NCBI GenBank assembly: GCA_021783135.1
Contig: JAJXUE010000002.1
Location: 74,224-138,223, forward strand
Direction: 5' to 3'
DNA length: 64,000 nt
DNA from: Bacillota bacterium
GTDB lineage: Bacteria > Bacillota > Desulfitobacteriia > Desulfitobacteriales > JAJXUE01
Position numbers and translations under genes: made by a program. Each line of letters opens with the position of its first letter. The first letter of the stretch is position 1. Shown here one piece after another: positions 53,694 to 62,691 of the stretch. The notes below the pieces were generated by a model. It saw nothing but the letters and a program-made list of their open reading frames with translations. It was not told where the DNA came from and ran no database searches.

Positions 53694-54407
53694 ATGGGTT
53701 CGGCAGTTTTTCAACAAAATGACGGCATGGTCGCTATTGTCGCGGTCACCCAATGCGGTCTAATCACAGGCGAACAATTCATCAAGCTAAGCGAGTTAAT
53801 TAAGGTGTGGGATATTCCGGCACTCAAACTTACCACCAGGCAAACTATCATCGTGCTATGTAAGCCGGAACAAGTTAACGGCATTACAGAAAACCTCAAG
53901 GAAATAGGGCTGCAGGTGGGCGGCTTTGGCGGTGTAGTGCGCAATATTAAGGGGTGCTGCGGTTCACCCAATTTGTGCGAAAGATACTTGTCGGATGCCC
54001 TTGGCGTAGGCATTGAAATTCAGGAAAAATTCTTCAATCAGACCGTGCCCAAGGATTTTAAAATTGCCACCGCAGGCTGTGTGCGGGGGTGCACCGACCC
54101 CTACTGTGCTGATTTCGGTGTGGTTGGTTCAGGCAAAGAAGTTTTCGATGTGTATATTGGCGGCCGCGGCGGCAGTCCCAAACCTCAGCACGGAGCTTTA
54201 ATTGCGAAAAAAATTGATCGTGCTGATGTTATCAACTTGTTAGAACATGTGCTAACCGTTTATCGTCGAGAAGGTCAGGCTCATGAAAGGTTATGCCGGA
54301 CTATTGCCAGAATCGGCTTAGATCAGTTTAAACTCGCAATCGAAACTAAGGCTGCAGTTGACAATAACTTTTTACTCTTTTTAGGAGGGACAAAGCGTGA
54401 ACAATGA
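53694..54407 (+). CDS. Small sirohaem/4Fe-4S sulfite-reductase-like protein
   Basis: About 237 residues, far shorter than classic sulfite or nitrite reductases. An N-terminal ferredoxin-like half-domain (LIKVWDIPALKLTTRQTI) precedes the sirohaem-Fe4S4 motifs CCGSPNLC (CX5C) and CVRGC (CX3C), with an extra Cys in DPYCADFG. This resembles the low-molecular-weight assimilatory-type sulfite reductases of anaerobes. Substrate (sulfite, nitrite or other) is not proven. I start at the ATG at 53694, six bases after AGGAGG. Its end overlaps the next gene by 11 bp. Confidence 0.85.
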   Translation: MGSAVFQQNDGMVAIVAVTQCGLITGEQFIKLSELIKVWDIPALKLTTRQTIIVLCKPEQVNGITENLKEIGLQVGGFGGVVRNIKGCCGSPNLCERYLSDALGVGIEIQEKFFNQTVPKDFKIATAGCVRGCTDPYCADFGVVGSGKEVFDVYIGGRGGSPKPQHGALIAKKIDRADVINLLEHVLTVYRREGQAHERLCRTIARIGLDQFKLAIETKAAVDNNFLLFLGGTKREQ

Positions 54408-54834
54408 GAGAATTAATTTGGCAAGGCTAAAATCAGACCTGTACCAGCATTGTGAAGAATGCAATCAAAATGACAACTGCGTTGAGCATGAATGCCTTGT
54501 CGGCTATGCCCTGTTATGTATTGATTATGCCAACAAGTCCGGTACAACCCTAATTGCAGGCGGCGACAAGCTTATACCTATGCACGATGCCAAACCCTAT
54601 AACCTCGAATTTGTTGCGGAAGGTTTGGCTCAAACTTGCATAGAATGTAAGAACTGCATGGATAACCATACCAGTGACTGTGTCATCGCTCTGAGCCGCA
54701 ATTGTCTGGAATTTGCTTACTTACAACAACCATTGCCCTATTCCGGTAACGTTATTACTTATCTGGTAGACTTAGCGGCAAGAGATGCCGCCTTAGCCCA
54801 AAAAACCAAGGAAGCTTTTCAATACAAGAAGTAA
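54397..54834 (+). CDS. Cys-rich protein of unknown function, coupled to the sulfite-reductase-like gene
   Basis: A 145-residue protein I do not recognise. It holds two Cys clusters: HCEECNQNDNCVEHEC (about residues 18-33) and CIECKNCMDNHTSDC (about 81-95), plus two more isolated Cys. The spacing suggests metal or Fe-S binding but matches no ferredoxin pattern I know. The GTG start follows AGGAGG and lies inside the end of the upstream gene, so translation is coupled. It may be an electron donor, assembly partner or regulator of that enzyme. Confidence 0.72.
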   Translation: MNNERINLARLKSDLYQHCEECNQNDNCVEHECLVGYALLCIDYANKSGTTLIAGGDKLIPMHDAKPYNLEFVAEGLAQTCIECKNCMDNHTSDCVIALSRNCLEFAYLQQPLPYSGNVITYLVDLAARDAALAQKTKEAFQYKK

Positions 54835-54896
54835 TTCAATTCAACCAGGCAGATTCAACCAGGCAGGCAGTTCGGGGCGTCGTTCCGGGCTGCCTG

Positions 54897-56522
54897 CTAT
54901 TTTTGCAGAATTCTTTTACCAAGCGTGGGCTTACTTTGCTCCTCTCGCACCAGAGCGACGCTGACCCCAAACAAAATCCAAAAAATAAATCCGGTGCTGA
55001 GGATAGAATCATTAAACAAGCCCTGGAATAGATAAGCACACCACCCGACAAAAAGTCCGGCTGCAAATACGCCGCGCTCCCCGCTAACTTTGTGCGTGAT
55101 AAACAGCTTGATATTTGCCGCTAAATGGCGACCCAGCAAGAGCAAAAACACCAAGAGACTCAACAAACCGCCGCCGAAGGCGACATCTAAATAAATGTCA
55201 TGCGGTTTATCGATAAAGACGTTGTAGTCGCCTTCCTGAGGTCCCATTTGGGGATCATCTTGGGGAAAATAGTAAGCTAAGGTGTCAAGGCCATAGCCCA
55301 GCCACGGTTTTTGTTTGATTAGGGCGAGCGTCTTGCGCCAGATGAATATTCTGCCGTCGCCCGGACCTAAGCCCGGGGGTGGTAAGGTGAAAATATTCCC
55401 CGAATTGGCGGCAGAAGCGGCACTGGCGCCACTAGGCCTGCCCGACTGACTCTGCCCTACGTGCGTGTTGTTCGCTTCGCGGCCGGGGAATATGCTATGG
55501 GTAACCGTCCCGAAGAATCCGACATCCTTAGACCAGATGCGGCCGTCATGCGCATTAAGTGTGAAAAATATTGCAGTACACACGAGCACACATACACCTA
55601 GCGTGATTAAGCCCCGTTGTCGATCTTTGGCCAAAAAAAGTAGAATCAGGATAACCGGGAACACGACAATGATTGTCAAAAAGCCGCTTGTACTTAGGGA
55701 GGTTAACACCATACTAAAGCTTAGCAAGGCCAATACACCCCAGACCACTCGACCTTTAAGTGCCTTAGTCAGAACTGCCAAAGTTAAAAAGATGACTGTC
55801 ATGGTACCGCCGATACCACTCATATAGTTTTGGTTTTCTAAGGTTGTGTTAAACGTTCCTTGGAGTTGGGTATAGGGCGTGTTGCCTAAAAACAGCCAAT
55901 TAAACACGTGTATGCTCAAGAGATTGTACCCGTAAAAACTTGAGATGGATAGCATCAGATTTACCAATAATAAAGGAGTGAGTGCATATAGTATCCGGTG
56001 ATAGTTTTGCACGGTGTATCTCAAGTTGGCGCATACAATTAAGAGCATCAGATAAAATAAATAGGTCAACATCCCTTCATGGCGATACCAGGACCCATAA
56101 AGCGCAATAGATTTATACTGAGCCAAAATGCACGCCAACAGGAATGTTAGTACAAGTAGAACAGACGGAAGATTAATATATGTTGGAAACACAGCAAAAC
56201 CGTCGAAAGCAATCTTATAGAGCATGATACAGACGAGAAATATAACCCCTGCGCCAAGGAGTGCAAACTTAAAAAAGCCCAAATCTATATGCGCGCCTGT
56301 GCTCAAATAGGGTTGTCCCCAAAACGGACTGGCAAAACTTACCATCACCGGATGCACTAGGATGGGTACTAGGGCGAGCAGGGCCATAACAATATACAAG
56401 GCCAAGTCATCCGGCAGGATTAACCCGGTGTTGCGGACTGAATTATGGGCTGCCTCAGTGGATACAAAATTGGCTAATTGGGCAGAGCGGGGTGTTATGG
56501 CTTTAGTCTTCTTCTTACCCAT
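54897..56522 (-). CDS. O-antigen ligase/polymerase-like membrane protein (paralogue)
   Basis: A 541-residue polytopic protein, paralogous to the product at 7437-8963. It has about ten or more membrane helices and a large loop with a Gly/Ser/Ala-rich stretch (about 350-385), then GPGDGRIFIWRKT, PWLGYGLDTLAYYFPQDDP and KPHDIYLDVAFGGGL. This is the Wzy_C/WaaL-type loop. Its N-terminus carries a Lys-rich cytoplasmic extension not seen in the paralogue. It overlaps the upstream TPR gene by 8 bp. The substrate glycan is unknown. Confidence 0.8.
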   Translation of the reverse strand: MGKKKTKAITPRSAQLANFVSTEAAHNSVRNTGLILPDDLALYIVMALLALVPILVHPVMVSFASPFWGQPYLSTGAHIDLGFFKFALLGAGVIFLVCIMLYKIAFDGFAVFPTYINLPSVLLVLTFLLACILAQYKSIALYGSWYRHEGMLTYLFYLMLLIVCANLRYTVQNYHRILYALTPLLLVNLMLSISSFYGYNLLSIHVFNWLFLGNTPYTQLQGTFNTTLENQNYMSGIGGTMTVIFLTLAVLTKALKGRVVWGVLALLSFSMVLTSLSTSGFLTIIVVFPVILILLFLAKDRQRGLITLGVCVLVCTAIFFTLNAHDGRIWSKDVGFFGTVTHSIFPGREANNTHVGQSQSGRPSGASAASAANSGNIFTLPPPGLGPGDGRIFIWRKTLALIKQKPWLGYGLDTLAYYFPQDDPQMGPQEGDYNVFIDKPHDIYLDVAFGGGLLSLLVFLLLLGRHLAANIKLFITHKVSGERGVFAAGLFVGWCAYLFQGLFNDSILSTGFIFWILFGVSVALVREEQSKPTLGKRILQK

Positions 56523-57036
56523 GTTGTGTATTTTCCTTTGCCATTTTTGCCTGGTGTGCCTGCGCTGTACTCAAAAGTTGGCGCGCCTGTTTTACAACTT
56601 GTTGATTACCTATTTTAACGGCTTGGTTCAAATACTGCTGCGCCGCAACATATTGGCCTTGTTTAACCAAAAGTTGGCCGTACTCCAACAAATAATAAGG
56701 ATCTAAGACTACACTCGGCCTGTGTAAGCGGGCTGCTGTGTAATATTGCTTGGCTTCACTCAGTTTCCCTTCACCCGCTAAAATATAAGCATAATCCCAA
56801 TTGAGATCATAACTTTGCGGATAAGCTTGCAGCAAGCTACTAAAGTTTGCAGCCGCCTGCCCAAATTCATTCGCGTTCACAAATTGCTCACTGAGGGTGT
56901 ACACAGCTTTGTCAGCAACAAACTTGTTATCCTGGATACCGCCCAAAACTGCCACTATGCTCACAGTAACAAGGATTAAGCTGATACAAAGGACAAAAAT
57001 AATATTTTCTTTCGTACTGCTAAATTTAATCTGCAT
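56515..57036 (-). CDS. TPR-containing membrane-anchored protein (third paralogue)
   Basis: A 173-residue protein with an N-terminal membrane helix (about 12-32) and TPR-like helices with QSYDLNWDYAYILAGEGK and EAKQYYTAARLHRP, matching the paralogues at 1-491 and 6895-7440. Its stop lies inside the ligase start, so the TPR/ligase order and coupling are the same as in the second module. Confidence 0.8.
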   Translation of the reverse strand: MQIKFSSTKENIIFVLCISLILVTVSIVAVLGGIQDNKFVADKAVYTLSEQFVNANEFGQAAANFSSLLQAYPQSYDLNWDYAYILAGEGKLSEAKQYYTAARLHRPSVVLDPYYLLEYGQLLVKQGQYVAAQQYLNQAVKIGNQQVVKQARQLLSTAQAHQAKMAKENTQHG

Positions 57037-57171
57037 CTTATACTGTACTGCACCTACCTTAAACTGATTTTATACATTAAATTTCTACATAATTCATCAA
57101 ATACCTGCTCAAGCAATATAACAAGAAACGCACGCTTCGTTGTTCCTTTATAGTCTGCAGTACAATAAATA

Positions 57172-57200
57172 ACAAGAGGCGCCTTACTGGCGCCTCTTGT
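57172..57200 (-). terminator. Terminator after the substrate-binding protein gene
   Basis: Perfect 12-bp arms ACAAGAGGCGCC/GGCGCCTCTTGT (57172-57183 with 57189-57200) with a T-rich tail on the minus strand, about 30 bp after the stop. Confidence 0.7.
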
Positions 57201-57232
57201 CGTTCACTGACCTTATTTACAGGGGTTTGCTC

Positions 57233-58927
57233 CTATTTGCCTGCTCCTGCTTGTTTAGCGTTTTGGTCGATCCACATTGTCAAGTAGTAGAAATACGGGT
57301 ACACAGAGTGTAATTCGGCATTATGCACCCAAGGCTGTACCACATAGGATACTTGGTCGTGATAAAGCGGCACAACTGCTGCATCTTCCATGATTTGCTT
57401 TTCGACCGCTTGATAACCTGGGATAGCTTTTTGCAAATCCTGCTGCGTACCCAAGGCATTTAACTGCTTGTCCACATTCGGGTTGCTATATTCGACAATG
57501 TTGTTAGAAGGAATTTGTGCGGTGTTGAACAAAACGTTGAGGAAGTCATCCGGGTCAGGATAGTCCTGCGCCCAATGTCCCAGCAACAAGATACCTTTGC
57601 CCTGTGTTACTACATTGAGATATTCCGGGAAAGGTACGGCTTGCAGCGTAACTTTAATGCCGAGTGTCGCCAGCTGCGCCTGAATATTAGCCATAATGGT
57701 GTCCGTAATTTGGCTTTGCCGATAAATGATCGGATATGTCCCAGGCAAGCCATTGGGATAACCGGCTTCGCTCAGCAATTGCTTAGCTTTGGCAACATCA
57801 TAGGTGTAGCCCGCCGGATTGGCCTTGTAAGCCGGCATGTTCGGCGGCAGGATTTCATTGGCAACAACGCCACGGTTGTTGATTAGCTTAAGGATAGCGT
57901 CTTTGTCGATACCATACTCAAGTGCTTGGCGCACTTTAAGCTTATTAAACGGGGCCACTTTATTGTTTGCGGCAAAATACCAGTAATCGTTTTGTACGAG
58001 CGACTCGATATCCGGTTTTAATTTCGGGTCGTTCAAAGTTGTAACAAAGTCGGAGGTGGGAATCCAGGAGTAATCCTGCTGGCCGTTTTTAAATTTCAGG
58101 AAAGCAACCGGAGTGTCATACCCCAAGCTCCAGGTAATCCCGTTAAGGTATGGCAGTTGCTGACCATTGGCATCTTTCAGGAAGTAGTTGTCGTTACGAA
58201 CCAATTTGATGTCCTGACCTTTGTTCCACTCCACAAATTTAAACGGTCCGGTGCCAATTGGGTGGGCCGACAGGTCGCTTTGATTGGCTAAGCCCGAAGT
58301 ATACTTCTTGTCGACAATAAACGCATAGGGCATTGCTATAACGTCAAGGAAAGTCCGGCTAGGTGCAGTTAAGTCAAATTCAACTGTATACTCGCCTTTT
58401 TTGACTACTCCGGCTACGCTCGTTGCTTTGCCGGCAAATACGTCATCCATGCCTTTAATCGCAGAATAGTAAGCTTCGCCTTCTGAGGCAGTGTTTTTAG
58501 CAGCTAAACGGTTGAAGCTGTACACTACATCATCTGCCGTAAAGGGATCACCATTGTGAAACTTGACGCCTTGACGCAATTGGAAGGTATAGGTTAGACC
58601 GTTGTTACTAACGACTGGCATGCTTGTCGCCAAATCAGGCACTACCTTTTGGCCAGTTTTGTCGAACATCAACAATCCATCGTAGATATTCATCTGCACG
58701 TCATAGGATTGGGTGTCGCCATCATGAGCCGGGTCTAAGGATTTGGGATCATCTTTCATCCAATTGGCAAAGATGCCACCGCGTTGTGGCGTGGTACTCG
58801 TTGTGGTGGCGGCGCTACTAGTGGTCGCTGCCGTAGGTGTACTGGTTGTACCACATCCCGTAAGCACAACCCCAGCAATTAGGGTCAACGCCAGCCCTAA
58901 TGCTGCCTTTTGTTTGATCTTTCGCAC
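57233..58927 (-). CDS. ABC transporter peptide/nickel-type substrate-binding lipoprotein
   Basis: A 564-residue SBP_bac_5 family protein. The lipobox LTGC (about residue 25) is followed by a Thr/Ser/Ala-rich linker and the family signature GGIFANWMKDDPKSLDPAHDGD in part, then TYTFQLRQGVKFHNGDPFTADDVVYS. It would be tethered outside the membrane and deliver oligopeptides or a similar solute. No permease or ATPase genes are adjacent, so partners must be elsewhere. The GTG start follows GGGAGGAAG. It is flanked by terminators and a divergent methyltransferase gene. Confidence 0.9.
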   Translation of the reverse strand: MRKIKQKAALGLALTLIAGVVLTGCGTTSTPTAATTSSAATTTSTTPQRGGIFANWMKDDPKSLDPAHDGDTQSYDVQMNIYDGLLMFDKTGQKVVPDLATSMPVVSNNGLTYTFQLRQGVKFHNGDPFTADDVVYSFNRLAAKNTASEGEAYYSAIKGMDDVFAGKATSVAGVVKKGEYTVEFDLTAPSRTFLDVIAMPYAFIVDKKYTSGLANQSDLSAHPIGTGPFKFVEWNKGQDIKLVRNDNYFLKDANGQQLPYLNGITWSLGYDTPVAFLKFKNGQQDYSWIPTSDFVTTLNDPKLKPDIESLVQNDYWYFAANNKVAPFNKLKVRQALEYGIDKDAILKLINNRGVVANEILPPNMPAYKANPAGYTYDVAKAKQLLSEAGYPNGLPGTYPIIYRQSQITDTIMANIQAQLATLGIKVTLQAVPFPEYLNVVTQGKGILLLGHWAQDYPDPDDFLNVLFNTAQIPSNNIVEYSNPNVDKQLNALGTQQDLQKAIPGYQAVEKQIMEDAAVVPLYHDQVSYVVQPWVHNAELHSVYPYFYYLTMWIDQNAKQAGAGK

Positions 58928-59168
58928 TTTTCTTTCTTCCTCCCTTTTTCTAAGTTAGTCCAGCCCTGTCGCTCTTGCGCTTTACTGCATGAACTAACTT
59001 AATACAGTATACAATTTGCGAAACTTTTATATAATTCAACAAGGTTGGAAAAATTCCTGCAAATTAAACTTATTGACATGTAAAAATATGTCTGATTGCG
59101 CAGCGCGCACGCCTGATGCTTTCACGCGATACACTATATGGATTGCCTAATTCTTGAGGGGGGATAAT

Positions 59169-60176
59169 ATGGAACCGGAAATGTTGTTACTGCTCAACAG
59201 GACTATCAACTTGATGGAAGGTTTGGGATACCTCTGGGTCGTCTCCACCGGACTGGAATTGGAGCTGTGGTCAGAGTTAACGCTACCCAAAAGTTTGGCG
59301 CAATTAATCGAATCCCACCCGACTTGGGATCATGTTCTGCTTGATCACTGGTTGGAACAGGCCTATTGCCTGGACCTGTTGGACAAAAAAAATCAAGCTT
59401 ATCGTACAAATAAGCTTGGCAGAGCACTTGTGGCCTATCGCGAGCAGGGCCTGGCCGCAATGTACCAGGAATTCATCACCTACTGGAGCCCTTGTTTTGC
59501 AGCGTTGCCAGAACTAATCCGCGGTAACGTCACTAAAGAAAATTTGCAATCCGGCCTGGAGACAGAGCTTGTTTCTCGTGCCTCACTAGCATCAGAACCT
59601 TTTGTACTGCCCCTGCTCAAAGCAAAATGCCAACGGGAAAAATGGCAGAACATCTTGGACATTGGCTGTGGCGAGGGAACTTGCCTGGTACACCTGCTTA
59701 CCGCTTTTCCCGAACTACGTGGTACCGGCATAGAGCTGAACCCTGTGGTTGCCAAACGTGCTACACAAGCCGCACAACCATTTGCTGACCGCTTGCGCAT
59801 CGTGTGTGGCGATGCCCTAGAGCTTGACCCTACCTTGGGGTCGTATGATGTCTGTTTGCTCAACAACAACATTTACTATTTCACACCGGAGCGGCGGCTG
59901 GCCTTACTGACCCGGCTCAAACCGTTAGTAAAGCCCGGCGGTCGCTTGGGCATTCTCTCCGCTTTGCGGGACAGTGATTACCGAGCTCGGGTGTTTAAAA
60001 CCTACATCCCGCAGAATCTTATGAGTTTCTTTCTCGCTTGTCACGCTGGTTTTGACGGTCTGCCTACAGAAACAGAGCTGCAGGCTCTACTGTCTCAGGC
60101 AGGCTTCATAGAGCTTGAAACCATACCTCTGGCCTTGCGCACTTCCCACTACTTTTTCGCGCGCAAACCGGTGTAG
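59169..60176 (+). CDS. SAM-dependent class I methyltransferase
   Basis: About 335 residues. The N-terminal 150 residues are helical and resemble the winged-helix dimerisation domain of small-molecule O-methyltransferases. The catalytic domain has motif I ILDIGCGEGTCLVHLL, then IELNPVVAKRA, CGDALELD, and a NNNIYYFTPERRLALL segment. The substrate is unknown. I start at the ATG at 59169, after GAGGGGGG. It is convergent with the HelD-type helicase gene. Confidence 0.82.
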   Translation: MEPEMLLLLNRTINLMEGLGYLWVVSTGLELELWSELTLPKSLAQLIESHPTWDHVLLDHWLEQAYCLDLLDKKNQAYRTNKLGRALVAYREQGLAAMYQEFITYWSPCFAALPELIRGNVTKENLQSGLETELVSRASLASEPFVLPLLKAKCQREKWQNILDIGCGEGTCLVHLLTAFPELRGTGIELNPVVAKRATQAAQPFADRLRIVCGDALELDPTLGSYDVCLLNNNIYYFTPERRLALLTRLKPLVKPGGRLGILSALRDSDYRARVFKTYIPQNLMSFFLACHAGFDGLPTETELQALLSQAGFIELETIPLALRTSHYFFARKPV

Positions 60177-60204
60177 CAGTACCCGCCAAACGAGAGCACG
60201 TGCG

Positions 60205-62355
60205 TTACACCTGCAAGTGCGGGGTAAGCTCGCCGGTAAACAATACGTGGAGATAGTGGAGCGGACGCGACAGTGCGACAAATAACAACTTCGCATCAAG
60301 CGCGGTAGGCGTGAAACGCTCACGTGAGGCATTCCAGACAATTACGGCATCGAATTCAAGACCTTTGGCCAGGACAATCGGTACCACCGATAGGCCGCCT
60401 TCGTAGCGAGTGGAGGCTGCCGCTATCAGATGTAAATCTCTCGGCTCACCTAATTCTGCCGCAAGTGCATGAAATACGCACTCGGCTTCACTCGCTGCTT
60501 TACAGATTATCGCCATAGTTTGGCAGCCTTTAGCTCGGTATGCCGCAATTAACTCGCGGCAACGCAGCACGGTATGCTCCCAGTCTGCCATCCATTCTAT
60601 ACCCGGCACTTCGCCGCTGCGGTAAACAGGTACGCCACGCGGCAACCCGACGGGGATGACTTGGTTGGCAAACTTCACTATTTCGCGTGTAGAGCGATAG
60701 CTCTGAGTGAGTTCGAAAAACTCAGCCTGATGCGGGGAAAAAACCTCTGTTGCCAGTAGCTGCCAGTTATCTATGCCTGCGTCAGGCGTTATAGCCTGGG
60801 CTAAATCTCCCAAAATCGTAAAAGAATTGTGGCACATTAGCTTGAGTACTACAAACTCTAACGGACTCATGTCCTGCGCCTCGTCCACCACCAAGTGTTG
60901 AAATTTATGCTCAAAGCCGTCTAACAGGTGCTTAACATAGCATAATCCGGCTAGACTGCTGCGGGAGAGGCGAGCAATATTCTCGCCGCTAATACCGCTA
61001 ACCCCAGTAACCCCGGCAAATACCGCGTCGACGGAAAGTGGTCGCCACGTAAGCATCAGGGTCTGGATTAGTTCTTCCCGTTCACGTGTAATCGCCAGTA
61101 AGGCATCCTGTAATTGCCTGCGCCCTGCTTGGCCATATTTTTCCCGTACCCGCTGCAGATAACCCTTAATCGGCTGTTTTGCGCTTGGCTTTCCACTGAG
61201 GGGGCTATCAGAGGTTTCTAGGAAGTAATTAATCCGAAATTCCAGGTATTTACGTAAGCTTGCTATGCGACGGTTATAGGGGTTGTTGCCTTCTGTAAAC
61301 TTTTGCCTTAACTCAGCGCGCGTAACTAGCAAATAACCGTCGTACATGCTGATATCTGCAAGACTATCACTAAACTCCGCTTGTTTTTGTTGCACATAAT
61401 CATCTAGCAGCGTTTTAAAGGCCAAAGAACCAGGTGCTGCCTGCACCGCTGTATCAGGTACTCCTTCGGCGAGGAGATTGACAGTTACGCTTTGCAGTCC
61501 CAACACGCTGCGACACAGCTCGGTAAACGTAAATTGTTTAATTTCTTCCAGTTCCAGTCCGGGCAGAACAGCTGAGATATAGTCTAAAAACAATCTATTC
61601 GGAGCAATAATCGCCACGCGAGGCGCCTGCAGGTTTTTGTAGTTATACAGTAAGTAGGATACTCGATGCAGGGCGATCGTGCTTTTGCCTGAACCGGCAC
61701 ACCCTTGAACCACAGTTATCTGATCCAAGGGTTGGCGGATAATAACATTTTGCTCGCCGCGAATCGTTTCCACGATATCTTTGAGCTTAGCAGTACCCTG
61801 TTGCAGACGGTTTAATAAAGCGGCATCAGGCGGATGTTGCCCTGGTGCACCTGCGATCAGGGTACTTAAAACCTGATCGTCCCAAAATTTCTCCAAGCTA
61901 CCCGCGTTAATTTGATATTGGCGTTTGAGATTTACTTCGCCGTAATATTTTTCACCACGCACAGCATAAGCTGCCCGACCACCTTGACTCTCATAGAATA
62001 CTGTTGCTTTCGGAGCACGCCAATCTACAACTTGGAATTCCTCCGGGCCATTAAAGCCTGTGCGGCCAAGATAAAATGTTTCCGGCAGATCGATTTCATC
62101 TTCCACAAAATCTACTCGCCCAAAATAGGGATTTTCCAGTGCTCCGCGCAAGGCGTCAGCTTTTCTATGCTTATACTTGGCAACCATCCGCTTGGCGTTG
62201 ATGTCGACCTCGCTATCCCAAGCATTAACTGCGTATCCCGCGCTTTCCAGTTCCGGTATCGACTCGCGCATAGCTGCGATCGTTGCGTCTAAATGTTGCA
62301 CCTCTTGCTTATAATCGGGGTGCCCGGCAATGCCCTCCCCACTGCTTTCCACCAT
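60205..62355 (-). CDS. HelD-type superfamily 1 helicase (RNA-polymerase-associated)
   Basis: A 716-residue protein. A long N-terminal helical arm (DYKQEVQHLDATIAAMRESI) and a domain with VDWRAPKATVFYE precede the ATPase with Walker A GCAGSGKSTIALHR, the Walker B-like LVVDEAQDMSPLE, SYRSTREIVKFAN and a C-terminal FVALSRPLHYL. This is the HelD/UvrD-like pattern; HelD releases stalled RNA polymerase in Firmicutes and Actinobacteria. RecD2 or UvrD are less likely, given the arm. A perfect 12-bp inverted repeat overlaps its promoter. The ATG follows GAGGGCG. Confidence 0.82.
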   Translation of the reverse strand: MVESSGEGIAGHPDYKQEVQHLDATIAAMRESIPELESAGYAVNAWDSEVDINAKRMVAKYKHRKADALRGALENPYFGRVDFVEDEIDLPETFYLGRTGFNGPEEFQVVDWRAPKATVFYESQGGRAAYAVRGEKYYGEVNLKRQYQINAGSLEKFWDDQVLSTLIAGAPGQHPPDAALLNRLQQGTAKLKDIVETIRGEQNVIIRQPLDQITVVQGCAGSGKSTIALHRVSYLLYNYKNLQAPRVAIIAPNRLFLDYISAVLPGLELEEIKQFTFTELCRSVLGLQSVTVNLLAEGVPDTAVQAAPGSLAFKTLLDDYVQQKQAEFSDSLADISMYDGYLLVTRAELRQKFTEGNNPYNRRIASLRKYLEFRINYFLETSDSPLSGKPSAKQPIKGYLQRVREKYGQAGRRQLQDALLAITREREELIQTLMLTWRPLSVDAVFAGVTGVSGISGENIARLSRSSLAGLCYVKHLLDGFEHKFQHLVVDEAQDMSPLEFVVLKLMCHNSFTILGDLAQAITPDAGIDNWQLLATEVFSPHQAEFFELTQSYRSTREIVKFANQVIPVGLPRGVPVYRSGEVPGIEWMADWEHTVLRCRELIAAYRAKGCQTMAIICKAASEAECVFHALAAELGEPRDLHLIAAASTRYEGGLSVVPIVLAKGLEFDAVIVWNASRERFTPTALDAKLLFVALSRPLHYLHVLFTGELTPHLQV

Positions 62356-62400
62356 GTGTCGCCCTCACTATCGTTTCATTGCTGCAATATTTCATCCTCC

Positions 62401-62441
62401 ATTATATAGTCCACAACGCAAGTAATATATACTTGCGTTGT
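62401..62441 (-). promoter_or_regulatory. Promoter with overlapping perfect palindrome upstream of the HelD-type gene
   Basis: ACAACGCAAGTA-ATATA-TACTTGCGTTGT (62413-62441) is a perfect 12-bp inverted repeat. On the minus strand a TATAAT box (62401-62406) follows, so the palindrome spans the -35 region. Confidence 0.6.
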
Positions 62442-62497
62442 AAAAAAAGCGCACTTTGCAGCACCACTGTAAAATGAAACAAGGCCGATTAGCTAAA

Positions 62498-62683
62498 GGG
62501 TGAGTTTACTTTCTGCGCAGAGAAGCATTACGGAGGCGCCGTTAGCATACTCGGTGAGCGCCCGAACGAGAGCACGCATGCTCGCGCCTAATTTATGGCT
62601 ACGCTTGCGGAAGTGAGGCAGCGAACCGAAAAGTATGCAAGGCGAGGTAGTTTGCTGAACGGAGCAGAAAATAAACTCGACCC
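62498..62683 (+). repeat. 186-bp MITE-like element, copy C (full)
   Basis: The left end GAGTTTACTTTCTGC (62502-62516) and right end GCAGAAAATAAACTC (62664-62678) form the terminal inverted repeats. It has the same length and order as copy A and begins 9 bp after the dltB stop. Confidence 0.85.
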
Positions 62684-62691
62684 CAGCAACT

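Noticed and set aside
62360..62400. Small upstream frame (28 codons) overlapping the HelD start
   Set aside because: The GGAGG abuts the ATG with no spacing and the peptide shows no recognisable features.
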